Positions 23,543-33,253 of a stretch of DNA of 64,000 nt are shown piece after piece. The position numbers and the translations under genes are program-made. Numbering within the stretch: position 1 is the first letter of the stretch; every line of letters begins with the position of its first letter. The notes beneath the pieces were generated by a model. The model worked only from the letters and a program-made list of their open reading frames with translations, was not told the origin of the DNA and made no database searches. Source of the DNA: Parabacteroides bouchesdurhonensis (GTDB lineage Bacteria; Bacteroidota; Bacteroidia; Bacteroidales; Tannerellaceae); the NCBI RefSeq assembly GCF_900186615.1, contig NZ_LT896588.1, forward strand, positions 859,451 through 923,450. The letters run 5' to 3'.

Positions 23543-24661
23543 ATGACAATAATAAGTATGATGACAAGAAACCAAAAGTGGGTGCAATTGATGACATTCA
23601 TTGGTTGCACAATGTTGTTTGCATCTTGCAAACAAACAACGGAGAGCGAAATCCAGTCTTCTTATTCTACCATGAAAGTGGGAACTGCGGAAAAGGTCTT
23701 GACTTCTTCCTATTCAGCAACCATCCGTGGACGGCAGGATATTGAAATCTTACCACAAATTTCCGGAACAATTGAGAAATTGTGTGTCAAGGAAGGAGAA
23801 GTAGTACGACGTGGACAATTGCTTTTTACAATTGACCCAGTACCCTATCAAGCCGCTCTTAAAACGGCAATAGCCAATGTTGAAGCTGCACGTGCAGCAT
23901 TGGGAACAGCCCAACTCACTTATAATAGTCAAAAAGAACTTTACACAAAGAAAGTCGTATCTGAATTTAGTTTGAAAACTGCGGAAAACAATTATCTGAC
24001 TGCCAAAGCACAATTGGCACAGGCTGAAGCACAAGAGATAAATGCCCGAAATAGTCTTTCATATACGCAAATCAAAAGTCCCAGTGATGGTGTGGTAGGA
24101 GCATTGCCTTTTCGGGTAGGAGCATTGGTAAGTCCCGGTTTGTCCCAATCATTAACAACGGTCAGTGACAATTCAGACATGTATGTTTATTTTTCCATGA
24201 ACGAAAACCAATTACTTGCCCTGACCCGACAGTATGGAAGCATGGAAGAAACTCTGAAAAATATGCCGGAAGTGGAATTGAAATTGAATGATAACTCCAT
24301 ATATGAAAAGAAAGGTAAAATAGAATCCATTAGCGGTGTCATTGATCGTCAAACAGGAACAGTCGTAGTGCGTGCGGTATTTCCCAACGAAGCGCGAATA
24401 CTCCATAGTGGAGCATCAGGTACAATATTAATACCCAGTTCTTATCATGAATGTATTGTGATTCCACAAGGAGCTACTGTGCAGATGCAAGACAAGACCT
24501 TGGTTTATAAAATAGTGGATGGAAAAGCTGTTTCCTCAATTATAACTGTTGCTTCTATCAATGATGGACGTGAATACGTGGTACTTGGCGGATTAAAAAT
24601 AGGGGATGAGATTGTATCAGAGGGAGCTGGGTTGTTGCGAGAAGGTATGCAAGTCAAATAA
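23543..24661 (+). CDS. RND efflux periplasmic adaptor (membrane fusion lipoprotein)
   Basis: 372 residues; ATGs at 23558 and 23561 are equally possible starts. The signal ends in the lipobox L-F-A-S-C, so the protein is anchored in the inner membrane facing the periplasm. The biotinyl-lipoyl half I-L-P-Q-I-S-G-T-I-E-K-L and its partner Y-T-Q-I-K-S-P-S-D-G-V-V-G flank a helical hairpin (about 95-165). Beta-barrel and membrane-proximal domains follow. It links the RND pump to the outer membrane channel. First gene of the operon; the pump follows after 27 nt. Confidence 0.93.
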   Translation: MTIISMMTRNQKWVQLMTFIGCTMLFASCKQTTESEIQSSYSTMKVGTAEKVLTSSYSATIRGRQDIEILPQISGTIEKLCVKEGEVVRRGQLLFTIDPVPYQAALKTAIANVEAARAALGTAQLTYNSQKELYTKKVVSEFSLKTAENNYLTAKAQLAQAEAQEINARNSLSYTQIKSPSDGVVGALPFRVGALVSPGLSQSLTTVSDNSDMYVYFSMNENQLLALTRQYGSMEETLKNMPEVELKLNDNSIYEKKGKIESISGVIDRQTGTVVVRAVFPNEARILHSGASGTILIPSSYHECIVIPQGATVQMQDKTLVYKIVDGKAVSSIITVASINDGREYVVLGGLKIGDEIVSEGAGLLREGMQVK

Positions 24662-24688
24662 CCATTTGCTGGAAAATTATAGAATAGT

Positions 24689-27600
24689 ATGAAAGGAAAT
24701 ATATTTATCAAACGACCGGCAATGTCTATTGCCATATCCATATTGATATTGGCGATTGGATTTATTTCTCTCTTCTCATTACCTGTGGAACAATATCCTG
24801 ACATTGCGCCTCCTACGGTTTATGTGACAGCCAATTATACTGGTGCTGATGCAGAATCTGTAATGAATAGTGTGATAATGCCATTAGAAGAGAGTATTAA
24901 TGGTGTGGAAAATATGACATACATCACATCATCAGCAACCAATTCCGGCTCTGCAACAATACAAGTGTATTTTAAACAAGGTACAGACCCTGACATGGCC
25001 GCAGTAAATGTGCAAAACAGGGTATCTAAAGCTCAAGGTTTGTTACCAGCGGAAGTTACAAAAATTGGTGTTGCCACCGAAAAACAACAGACCAGCTTCC
25101 TTCAAATTAATGCGTTAGCTTGTACGAATGGACGTTACGACCAGACATTCCTTGGAAATTATCTGGATATCAACGTAATTCCACAAATCAAGCGTGTCAG
25201 TGGTGTTGGGGACGTAATGATGTTGGGCGATACCTATAGTATGCGAATATGGCTAAATCCTGAACGAATGGCACAATATGGACTTGAGCCATCAGATATT
25301 ACTGCTATCTTAGGTGAACAAAATATAGAAGCTCCTACAGGTTCATTGGGAGAAAACTCGAAGAATGTCTTTCAGTTAACGATGAAGTATCGTGGAAGAT
25401 TGAAGAGTGTGGACGAATTCAAGAATACTGTTGTCAGAGCAAGAGAAGACGGTTCGGTTCTACGTCTTAGCGATGTGGCTGATGTCGAATTAGGCACTTT
25501 GTCATACAGTTTCAGAAGTGGAATGGATGACAAAGCAGCTGTGACATTCATGATTCATCAAACTGCGGGTTCCAATGCGACAGAGGTAAATAAGAACATT
25601 AAGGAAAGAATGGACGAAATGAGCAAGAGTTTACCCGAAGGTGTAGAATTTATCAATATGATGAGTTCCAATGATTTTCTTTTTGCGTCTATCCATAATG
25701 TGGTTGAAACATTAATCATTGCTATATTATTGGTTGTTCTGGTAGTTTACTTTTTTCTACAAGATTTTAAAAGTACACTGATACCTTCGATTTCTATTAT
25801 TGTTTCATTGGTTGGAACATTTGCTTGTTTGGTCGCAGCAGGATTCAGTATCAACATTCTTACGCTATTTGCTTTAGTGCTTGCCATTGGTACGGTGGTA
25901 GATGATGCCATTGTTGTAGTTGAAGCCGTACAAGCCAAATTTGATGCAGGATACAAATCATCTTATTTGGCAACCAAAGATGCGATGGGCGATGTAACTA
26001 TGGCTATTATTTCTTGTACTTGCGTTTTTATGGCGGTGTTTGTACCGGTAACTTTTATGGGAGGTACATCCGGTATCTTTTATACCCAATTTGGTATCAC
26101 AATGGCTACATCGGTAGGTATTTCCATGATTTCCGCATTGATTCTTTGTCCTGCCCTTTGTGCCATTATGATGCGGCCATCTGATGGAACAAAGAGTGCG
26201 ACAAGTATCAATGGCCGGGTACGGGCGGCATACAACGCTTCATTTAATGCCGTATTGGGCAAATATAAGCGAGGAGTGTTGTTCTTCATTCGCCATCGTT
26301 GGCTGGTATGGACTTCGCTGGTTGTTTCCATCGTATTACTTGTTTATTTTATGAGTACTACGAAGACTGGTCTTGTGCCACAAGAAGACCAAAGTGTTAT
26401 TATGGTAAACGTAGCCACATCTCCCGGAAGTACATTGGAAGAAACTAACAAAGTAATGGACAAATTGCGAGGTATTGTAGATAACACCCCTGAAGTAGAA
26501 CATTATGCGCATGTAGCCGGATATGGCTTTATGTCAGGTCAAGGAACATCCTACGGTATGATGATTATTCGTCTGAAAGATTGGGATGAAAGGAAGGGTA
26601 GCGAACATTCTTCAGCCGCAGTAATCGCTCGCATGAATGAACAATTCTATGCCATTAAGGATGCTCAAGTGTTCAGCTTTGAACCGGGGATGATTCCGGG
26701 ATATGGTATGGGTAATTCCATTGAACTTAATCTGCAAGATAAAACCGGTGGTGATATGGCGACATTTTACAATTCCGTCATGCGTTTTCTCGGCGCATTA
26801 AATGAACGACCGGAAGTTGATATGGCTTATACTTCCTATGCCATGAATTTTCCACAGATTGCAGTTGATATAGATGCGGCAAAATGCAAACGAGCGGGTA
26901 TTTTTCCTACAGCGGTACTGGATGTATTAGGAAGTTATTGTGGAGGCGCTTATATCAGTAACTACAACCAGTTTGGCAAGGTATATCGTGTAATGATGCA
27001 GGCGGCACCGGATTATAGATTGGATGAACATGCTTTAAATAATATGTTCGTGAGAAATGGTACGGAAATGGCTCCAATCAGTCAGTTCGTTACATTGAAA
27101 AAAGTACTTGGACCAGAAGTTGCTAACCGCTTTAATCTTTACAGCTCCATTGCTGCAAGCGTAAACCCTGCAATAGGATATTCTTCAGGGGAAGTCCAAA
27201 AGGTTATTAAAGAAGTAGCCATGCAGACATTACCATCAGGCTATGATTATGAGTATAGTGGAATGTCGCGCGAAGAGGCGAGCAATGGAGGTGGAAAAAC
27301 CGCATTTATTTATGCTGTATGCATCTTGTTTATTTATCTGATTTTGGTCTGTCTTTATGAAAGTTTTTTGATACCATTTGCGGTTATTCTGTCTGTTCCA
27401 TTCGGTCTGATGGGTTCATTCTTGTTCGCTCGTATTTTTGGATTGGAAAACAACATTTATTTGCAAACCGGAGTCATCATGTTGATAGGTCTGCTTGCAA
27501 AGACTGCTATTCTAATTACGGAATACGCTGTTGAACGGCGGCGTAAAGGAATGGGCATAATCGAGTCTGCTTACAATGCCGCACAGGTTCGTTTACGTCC

Positions 27601-27889
27601 GATTCTGATGACGGTATTAACCATGATATTCGGTATGCTTCCACTCATGTTTGCTACCGGAGCTGGGGCAAATGGCAATTCTTCACTGGGAACAGGTGTT
27701 GTGGGTGGTATGGCTATCGGCACTTTGGCTTTGCTCTTTGTAGTACCAGTATTTTATATTGCATTCGAGTATTTGCAAGAGAAGATACGCAAACCTTTAG
27801 AGGAGGAAGCTGATGTTCAGGTATTACTCGAAAAAGAAAGAAGCTATGCAGAACGTAGTTCTTTTAATCAAAATGGAAAATCGAAATAA
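24689..27889 (+). CDS. RND efflux pump, AcrB/MexB-like (HAE1 family)
   Basis: 1066 residues, normal length for a proton-driven multidrug pump of the inner membrane. The N-terminus F-I-K-R-P-A-M-S-I-A-I-S-I and V-E-Q-Y-P-D-I-A-P-P are family signatures. The proton-relay aspartates are in helix 4 (G-T-V-V-D-D-A-I-V-V-V-E). A second pore half starts near 540 and ends in helices with G-L-L-A-K-T-A-I-L-I-T-E-Y. Drug specificity cannot be read from sequence. The channel gene starts 13 nt after its stop, or overlaps it if an earlier ATG is used. Confidence 0.95.
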   Translation: MKGNIFIKRPAMSIAISILILAIGFISLFSLPVEQYPDIAPPTVYVTANYTGADAESVMNSVIMPLEESINGVENMTYITSSATNSGSATIQVYFKQGTDPDMAAVNVQNRVSKAQGLLPAEVTKIGVATEKQQTSFLQINALACTNGRYDQTFLGNYLDINVIPQIKRVSGVGDVMMLGDTYSMRIWLNPERMAQYGLEPSDITAILGEQNIEAPTGSLGENSKNVFQLTMKYRGRLKSVDEFKNTVVRAREDGSVLRLSDVADVELGTLSYSFRSGMDDKAAVTFMIHQTAGSNATEVNKNIKERMDEMSKSLPEGVEFINMMSSNDFLFASIHNVVETLIIAILLVVLVVYFFLQDFKSTLIPSISIIVSLVGTFACLVAAGFSINILTLFALVLAIGTVVDDAIVVVEAVQAKFDAGYKSSYLATKDAMGDVTMAIISCTCVFMAVFVPVTFMGGTSGIFYTQFGITMATSVGISMISALILCPALCAIMMRPSDGTKSATSINGRVRAAYNASFNAVLGKYKRGVLFFIRHRWLVWTSLVVSIVLLVYFMSTTKTGLVPQEDQSVIMVNVATSPGSTLEETNKVMDKLRGIVDNTPEVEHYAHVAGYGFMSGQGTSYGMMIIRLKDWDERKGSEHSSAAVIARMNEQFYAIKDAQVFSFEPGMIPGYGMGNSIELNLQDKTGGDMATFYNSVMRFLGALNERPEVDMAYTSYAMNFPQIAVDIDAAKCKRAGIFPTAVLDVLGSYCGGAYISNYNQFGKVYRVMMQAAPDYRLDEHALNNMFVRNGTEMAPISQFVTLKKVLGPEVANRFNLYSSIAASVNPAIGYSSGEVQKVIKEVAMQTLPSGYDYEYSGMSREEASNGGGKTAFIYAVCILFIYLILVCLYESFLIPFAVILSVPFGLMGSFLFARIFGLENNIYLQTGVIMLIGLLAKTAILITEYAVERRRKGMGIIESAYNAAQVRLRPILMTVLTMIFGMLPLMFATGAGANGNSSLGTGVVGGMAIGTLALLFVVPVFYIAFEYLQEKIRKPLEEEADVQVLLEKERSYAERSSFNQNGKSK

Positions 27890-27902
27890 ACGAAGATACA
27901 GC

Positions 27903-29270
27903 ATGAGGAAAATAATATTATCGGTAACTGCAACTATTTTATTGAGTAGTTGTGGAATATATAAAAAATATCAACCAACGACGACCGTCCCCGACAACCT
28001 GTATGGAGAGGGAGTATCTGTAAATAATAATGATACAACCAATTTAGGTTGTTTAGATTGGAAAGATCTCTTTGCCGATTCTACCTTACAAAGGCTTATT
28101 GAAAAGGGATTGCAGAATAATGCAGACTATCTGTCAGCACAGCTACGTGTAGAAGAAGCTGAGGCGACTTTACTTTCTGCCAAACTTGCTTTTTTACCGT
28201 CCTTTGCCCTCGCACCGCAAGGCTCAATAAGCAGTTTTGATAAAACCAAAGCTACTCAGACATATAGCCTGCCTGTTACTGCCAGTTGGGAAATAGACAT
28301 CTTTGGTAAGCTACGTAATGCAAAACAACAGTCCAAAGCTTTGTACGCCCAGAGTCAAGATTACAAGATGGCGGTTCGTACAAAATTGATTGCAAGTATT
28401 GCCAATACGTATTATACGTTACTGATGCTGGACGAACAATTGGCTTTGGCAAATAAGACAGAAGCAGCATGGGAGGAAACGGTAAAGACAGCCCGGGCAT
28501 TGATGGACGCCGGACAATATAATGAAGCCGGAGTGGCACAAATGGAAGCAGCATACTACAATGTGCAGACATCCGTCCTAAGTTTGCAAGAACAAATTAA
28601 TCAGACTGAAAACAGCCTTGCGCTCTTGTTGGCAGAAACTCCTCAACACTATGGCAGAGGAAAATTGTCTGCACAGCATTTTCCTGAGATATTTTCAGTA
28701 GGAGTTCCTATGCAAATACTGGCTAATCGTCCGGATGTTCGATCTACAGAACGGGCATTAGAGGCTGCTTTCTATGGGACTAATCAAGCTCGCTCTGCTT
28801 TCTATCCTTCTATCACGTTGAGTGGAAATGCAGGTTGGACAAATTCGGCAGGAAGTCTGATTATTAATCCAGCTAAATTTCTTGCATCGGCAGTAGGTTC
28901 ACTCATACAACCATTGTTCAATCGCGGTCAAGTTATTGCCCAATATCGTATTGCTAAAGCGCAACAAGAAGAAGCAGTTCTTGCCTTTCGACAATCTCTG
29001 TTGAACGCTGGTAATGAAGTAAATAATGCTTTAAAGGCCTATCAAACAAGTAAGAGTAAGACATTGTTGTTCAATAATCAAATAAATTCTTTACAGAAAG
29101 CAATGGAAAGTACGTCTTTGCTTATGCAACATGGTACTGTCAACTATTTGGAAGTGCTTACAGCCCGACAAGCATTGCTTGATGCGCAACTGGCACAAAC
29201 AACCAATCAGTTTACTGAGATACAAAGTTTGATTAATCTTTACCAAGCGTTAGGTGGTGGACAAAAGTAG
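27903..29270 (+). CDS. Outer membrane efflux lipoprotein (TolC/OprM-like, NodT family)
   Basis: 455 residues from ATG 27903, chosen because M-R-K-I-I-L-S-V-T-A-T-I-L-L-S-S-C is a clean lipoprotein signal with cysteine at 17; the frame is open from 27813 and an ATG at 27873 is an alternative. Two repeated outer-membrane-efflux domains are seen, with N-R-P-D-V-R and P-S-I-T-L-S-G as typical motifs of the second. It completes the tripartite pump. Confidence 0.93.
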   Translation: MRKIILSVTATILLSSCGIYKKYQPTTTVPDNLYGEGVSVNNNDTTNLGCLDWKDLFADSTLQRLIEKGLQNNADYLSAQLRVEEAEATLLSAKLAFLPSFALAPQGSISSFDKTKATQTYSLPVTASWEIDIFGKLRNAKQQSKALYAQSQDYKMAVRTKLIASIANTYYTLLMLDEQLALANKTEAAWEETVKTARALMDAGQYNEAGVAQMEAAYYNVQTSVLSLQEQINQTENSLALLLAETPQHYGRGKLSAQHFPEIFSVGVPMQILANRPDVRSTERALEAAFYGTNQARSAFYPSITLSGNAGWTNSAGSLIINPAKFLASAVGSLIQPLFNRGQVIAQYRIAKAQQEEAVLAFRQSLLNAGNEVNNALKAYQTSKSKTLLFNNQINSLQKAMESTSLLMQHGTVNYLEVLTARQALLDAQLAQTTNQFTEIQSLINLYQALGGGQK

Positions 29271-29484
29271 AAAACCATCATACTATTTTTCTATATATTC
29301 ACTTTAAAGCGGAGAATAGGCTGTTCGGAGAATATTCCGAACAGCCCATGTCTATTAGAGTCGAGAAATTATTTTTCTTATAACCGTGCAGTTTCGTTGT
29401 TGCTATGTTAATAATCAGATATTCTAATTGGTGAGTATAGTTACTGTTAAAAGAAAGAATAAATCATAATAACATTAGAATTAT
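29271..29484. promoter_or_regulatory. Gap between efflux operon and rteA-like gene, with hairpin
   Basis: GGCTGTTCGGA (29319-29329) pairs perfectly with TCCGAACAGCC (29336-29346). No T-run follows, so it may be a weak terminator or a leader structure for the two-component genes. No clear TAnnTTTG element was found in the 214 nt. In CTnDOT the rte genes are co-transcribed with tetQ; here the efflux operon occupies that upstream position. Confidence 0.5.
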
Positions 29485-31794
29485 ATGAAATATGTCCAGA
29501 AACTAATTGCTTTTGGCTATTTGCTGATGGCATTGTTAATCGGATGTATCGCTTATATTTGGCATGGCGAATGGCAAGAAGTGGAGGCATTAGAATCTGA
29601 TAACCGTCAGATTGACGAATTCCGAAAAGACATAAACAATATCCATATTCAACTGATAGAGTTTTCTCTTTTGGGTGAAACGATATTGGAATGGGATGAT
29701 GAAGATTTAGGACTTTACCATGCCCGGCGTATGTCAATAGACAGTATGCTCTGCCGTTTCAAGGTTACCTATCCTGCGGAGCGTATAGACAGTGTACGGC
29801 GTCTTCTTGAAAATAAGGAGCGACAGATGCGCCAAATCGTTCAAGTACTTGAACAGCAACAAGTCATCAACGATAAGATAACCAGCCAAATACCTGTAAT
29901 CGTGCAGAAGAGTGTGCAGGAACAGCCCAAGAAGTCCAAGCGCAAGGGTTTCTTGGGCATCTTTGGCAAAAAGGAAGAAGCGAAACCAACTGCGACAACT
30001 GCGATGCTCCGTTCCCTTAATCGGAATATGATAGCTGAACAACAGGCACAAAGTCGCCGTTTGTCGGAACACGCCGATAGCCTTGCTGCACGAAATGCGG
30101 AACTCAACAGACAACTGCAAGGACTGGTAGTTCAAATAGACGAGAAAGTTCAAGCAGACTTACAGAAACGGGAAGCGGAAATAGCCGCCATGCGTGAAAG
30201 GTCTTTTATTCAGATAGGTGGCTTGACAGGATTCGTTGTGTTGTTATTGATAATCTCTTACATAATTATCCACCGAAATATCACCCGTATCAAACGATAC
30301 AAACGAGAAACTGCGGATTTAATAGAACAGTTGAAACAGTCTGTTGAACAGAACGAGGCACTGATAGCCTCCCGCAAGAAAGCCGTGCATACCATTACCC
30401 ATGAACTGCGCACTCCGCTGACGGCAATCACGGGCTATGCCGGACTGATGCGGAAAGATTATAATACGGATAAAATCGGGGGTTATATCCAAAATATTCA
30501 GCAGTCCTCCGACCGTATGCGTGAAATGCTCAACATCCTATTGAGTTTTTTCCGTCTGGATAACGGCAAGGAACAGTCGAACATTTCTCCGTGCAGGATT
30601 TCCGCAATCATTCACACGCTCGAAACGGAGTTTATGCCAATCGCCATGAACAAGGGATTGGCTCTGACAATACATTGCCACAAGGATGCCCTCGTCCGGA
30701 CAGATAAAGAACGTATCCTGCAAATCGGAAATAATCTACTGTCAAACGCCATCAAATTCACGAAGAATGGTAGCGTTTCTCTGACAATGGATTATAATAA
30801 CGATACGCTGACACTTATCGTCAAAGATACGGGTACGGGTATGACCGAAGAGGAACAGCAACGTGTGTTCGGTGCGTTTGAACGTCTGTCAAACGCTGCT
30901 GCAAAGGACGGCTTCGGATTAGGTCTTTCCATTGTGGAGCGTATCGTGGCAATGCTTGGCGGCACAATCCGACTGGAGAGCGAGAAAGGCAAGGGCAGCC
31001 GTTTCACGGTGGAAATCTTCATGCAGACAGCCGAGGAACTGCCGGAACAGTTCAATTCAAGTTCTGTTCGTCACAATGAAGCATACCATGACGTAATTGC
31101 CATAGATAATGACGAAGTTTTGCTCCTGATGCTGAAAGAAATGTATGCACAGGAAAGGATACATTGCGACACTTGCACTGATGCTGCGGAACTGATGGAA
31201 ATGCTACGCCGAAAAGAATACAGTCTGCTTCTGACCGATTTGAACATGCCGGATATAAACGGCTTCGAGCTGCTGGAACTTCTGCGCACCTCCAACATCG
31301 GCAATTCAAGAACTATTCCTGTTGTCGTGACAACCGCTTCGGGCAGTTGCAGCAAGGAGGAGCTTATGGAACGTGGATTTGCCGATTGCCTGCTCAAACC
31401 GTTCTCCATATCGGAGCTGATGGAGGTTTCCGACAAATGCGCCATGAAAATGGAGCAAATCGAAAAACCGGATTTCACCTCCCTATTATCCTACGGCAAT
31501 GAATCCGTCATGCTGGATAAACTGATAACGGAAACCGAAAAGGAAATGCTGGCAATCAGGGATGCGGAACGGCGGAAAGACCTTCAAGAACTGGATGCCC
31601 TTACACACCACCTGCGTAGTTCGTGGGAGATACTTCGCGCTGACCTGCCATTAAGGGAACTTTATAAACAGCTTCATGGAAGTGCCGCTCCTGACTATGA
31701 AGCATTGAACAAAGCCGTGACTGCTGTATTGGATAAGGGTTCGGAGATAATCCAACAGGCAAAAGAAGAAAGGAGAAAATACAACAATGGATAA
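29485..31794 (+). CDS. rteA: Hybrid sensor histidine kinase, RteA-like
   Basis: 769 residues. Two membrane helices (about 8-27 and 247-267) bracket a coiled-coil periplasmic domain. Then come HisKA with His306 in T-H-E-L-R-T-P, HATPase with N-N-L-L-S-N-A-I-K-F and G-F-G-L-G-L-S-I, a receiver with Asp585 in L-L-T-D-L-N-M-P-D, and a C-terminal Hpt-like region around His708 (H-H-L-R-S-S-W). The domain order and the partner gene match RteA of the CTnDOT family, which controls element excision and transfer. It overlaps rteB by 8 nt. Its stimulus is unknown; in CTnDOT, induction follows tetracycline through attenuation upstream. Confidence 0.85.
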   Translation: MKYVQKLIAFGYLLMALLIGCIAYIWHGEWQEVEALESDNRQIDEFRKDINNIHIQLIEFSLLGETILEWDDEDLGLYHARRMSIDSMLCRFKVTYPAERIDSVRRLLENKERQMRQIVQVLEQQQVINDKITSQIPVIVQKSVQEQPKKSKRKGFLGIFGKKEEAKPTATTAMLRSLNRNMIAEQQAQSRRLSEHADSLAARNAELNRQLQGLVVQIDEKVQADLQKREAEIAAMRERSFIQIGGLTGFVVLLLIISYIIIHRNITRIKRYKRETADLIEQLKQSVEQNEALIASRKKAVHTITHELRTPLTAITGYAGLMRKDYNTDKIGGYIQNIQQSSDRMREMLNILLSFFRLDNGKEQSNISPCRISAIIHTLETEFMPIAMNKGLALTIHCHKDALVRTDKERILQIGNNLLSNAIKFTKNGSVSLTMDYNNDTLTLIVKDTGTGMTEEEQQRVFGAFERLSNAAAKDGFGLGLSIVERIVAMLGGTIRLESEKGKGSRFTVEIFMQTAEELPEQFNSSSVRHNEAYHDVIAIDNDEVLLLMLKEMYAQERIHCDTCTDAAELMEMLRRKEYSLLLTDLNMPDINGFELLELLRTSNIGNSRTIPVVVTTASGSCSKEELMERGFADCLLKPFSISELMEVSDKCAMKMEQIEKPDFTSLLSYGNESVMLDKLITETEKEMLAIRDAERRKDLQELDALTHHLRSSWEILRADLPLRELYKQLHGSAAPDYEALNKAVTAVLDKGSEIIQQAKEERRKYNNG

Positions 31795-33109
31795 AACAAA
31801 AATCATCGTGGTGGAAGATAATATCGTGTATTGCGAATTTGTCTGCAACCTGCTGGCACGTGAGGGATTCCGTACAGTGCAGGCTTTCCGCCTCTCGACA
31901 GCGAAGAAACATCTGCAACAAGCCGCTGGCGATGACATAGTGGTTTCAGACCTTCGCTTACCTGACGGCAACGGTATCGACCTGCTGCGTTGGATGCGCA
32001 AGGAAGGCATGACGCAGCCGTTCATCATTATGACCGACTATGCCGAAGTGCATACGGCTGTGGAAAGTATGAAACTCGGCTCGTTGGATTATATACCCAA
32101 ACAGCTTGTGGAGGACAAACTTGTCCCATTACTCCGCATCATATTGAAAGAACGCAATGTCGGACGGAGCCGTATGCCCGTCTTTGCCCGTGACGGTTCC
32201 GCCTTCCGGAAAATCATGCACCGGATAAGGCTGGTAGCACCAACTGACATGAGCGTACTGATATTCGGAGAGAATGGCACGGGCAAGGAGCATATAGCCC
32301 ACCATCTGCATGACAAAAGCAAGCGTTTTGGCAAACCGTTTGTGCCTGTGGACTGCGGATCGTTAAACAAAGAGCTTGCTCCATCGGCATTTTTCGGACA
32401 CGTCAAAGGCGCATTCACCGGTGCGGACAGTGCCAAGAAAGGATATTTCCATGAAGCCGAAGGCGGCACGCTGTTTTTGGACGAGGTGGGCAACCTTGCA
32501 CCGGAAACCCAGCAGATGCTTCTGCGTGCCATACAAGAGCGACGATACCGTCCCGTTGGTGATAAAACGGATAGAAGTTTCAACGTCCGTATTATCGCTG
32601 CCACCAACGAGAATCTGGAAAAGGCGGTCAATGAAAAGCGATTCCGTCAGGACTTACTGTACCGTCTGCACGACTTCGAGATAACCGTACCGCCGTTGCG
32701 TGACTGTCAGGAGGACATCATGCCGTTGGCGGAGTTCTTCCGCGAGATTGCCAATAATGAATTGGAATGCAAGGTTAGCGGATTCAGCTCCGAAGCACGG
32801 AAAGCGTTGCTGACCCATTCATGGCCGGGCAACGTGCGCGAGCTTCGGCAGAAAATCATGGGTGCAGTGTTGCAGGCACAGACGGGACTTGTCACGAAAG
32901 AACATCTGGAACTTGTCGTAACAAAACCTAACTCACCTGTCAGCTTCGCACTGCGCAATGACACAGAGGATAAGGAACGGATTTTACGTGCGTTAAAGCA
33001 GGCAAACGGGAACCGCAAGGTTGCCGCTGAATTGCTCGGAATAGGACGTACAACACTGTACAGCAAACTGGAAGAATATGGATTGAAATATAAATTTGAG
33101 CAACCATAG
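31787..33109 (+). CDS. rteB: Sigma54-dependent-type response regulator, RteB-like
   Basis: 440 residues. The receiver has Asp55 in V-V-S-D-L-R-L-P-D. The AAA domain has Walker A G-E-N-G-T-G-K-E-H (about 160-168), the sigma54-contact loop G-A-F-T-G-A and Walker B G-G-T-L-F-L-D-E-V. A Fis-type HTH ends the protein (N-R-K-V-A-A-E-L-L-G-I-G-R-T-T-L-Y). The sequence strongly resembles RteB of CTnDOT, which activates rteC and so excision. This copy may act on a target outside its own element, since a broken RteC-like gene lies in the outer element. Last gene before the right end. Confidence 0.88.
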   Translation: MDKTKIIVVEDNIVYCEFVCNLLAREGFRTVQAFRLSTAKKHLQQAAGDDIVVSDLRLPDGNGIDLLRWMRKEGMTQPFIIMTDYAEVHTAVESMKLGSLDYIPKQLVEDKLVPLLRIILKERNVGRSRMPVFARDGSAFRKIMHRIRLVAPTDMSVLIFGENGTGKEHIAHHLHDKSKRFGKPFVPVDCGSLNKELAPSAFFGHVKGAFTGADSAKKGYFHEAEGGTLFLDEVGNLAPETQQMLLRAIQERRYRPVGDKTDRSFNVRIIAATNENLEKAVNEKRFRQDLLYRLHDFEITVPPLRDCQEDIMPLAEFFREIANNELECKVSGFSSEARKALLTHSWPGNVRELRQKIMGAVLQAQTGLVTKEHLELVVTKPNSPVSFALRNDTEDKERILRALKQANGNRKVAAELLGIGRTTLYSKLEEYGLKYKFEQP

Positions 33110-33165
33110 CCTGTAATTCGCTGAATTTGGTTATTCGAGAAAGTGTGTTTTTCAAAAAATAATAT

Positions 33166-33173
33166 TATCTTTG
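33166..33173 (+). promoter_or_regulatory. Outward-facing -7 promoter element at the right end of the nested element
   Basis: TATCTTTG matches TAnnTTTG and points toward the right end. A frame starting at 33202 runs through the core repeat into the outer integrase's antisense strand to 33396 (64 codons). Without similarity it is not called as a gene. Transcription here could oppose the disrupted integrase or cover an attachment site. Confidence 0.4.
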
Positions 33174-33253
33174 CATTTAGGAAAAGCGTTCTTTTGATTT
33201 AATGCAAGACGAGGTAAAATACAGAACTTCGCTCGTTTCTAAATCGTTACCCA

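Noticed and set aside
23361..23597. N-terminal extension of the AraC regulator
   Set aside because: It would overlap the divergent efflux gene and its promoter, and the extension is hydrophobic without family match.
32089..32631. 180-codon minus-strand frame
   Set aside because: Antisense to the RteB-like gene, where the AAA domain is clear; no independent support.
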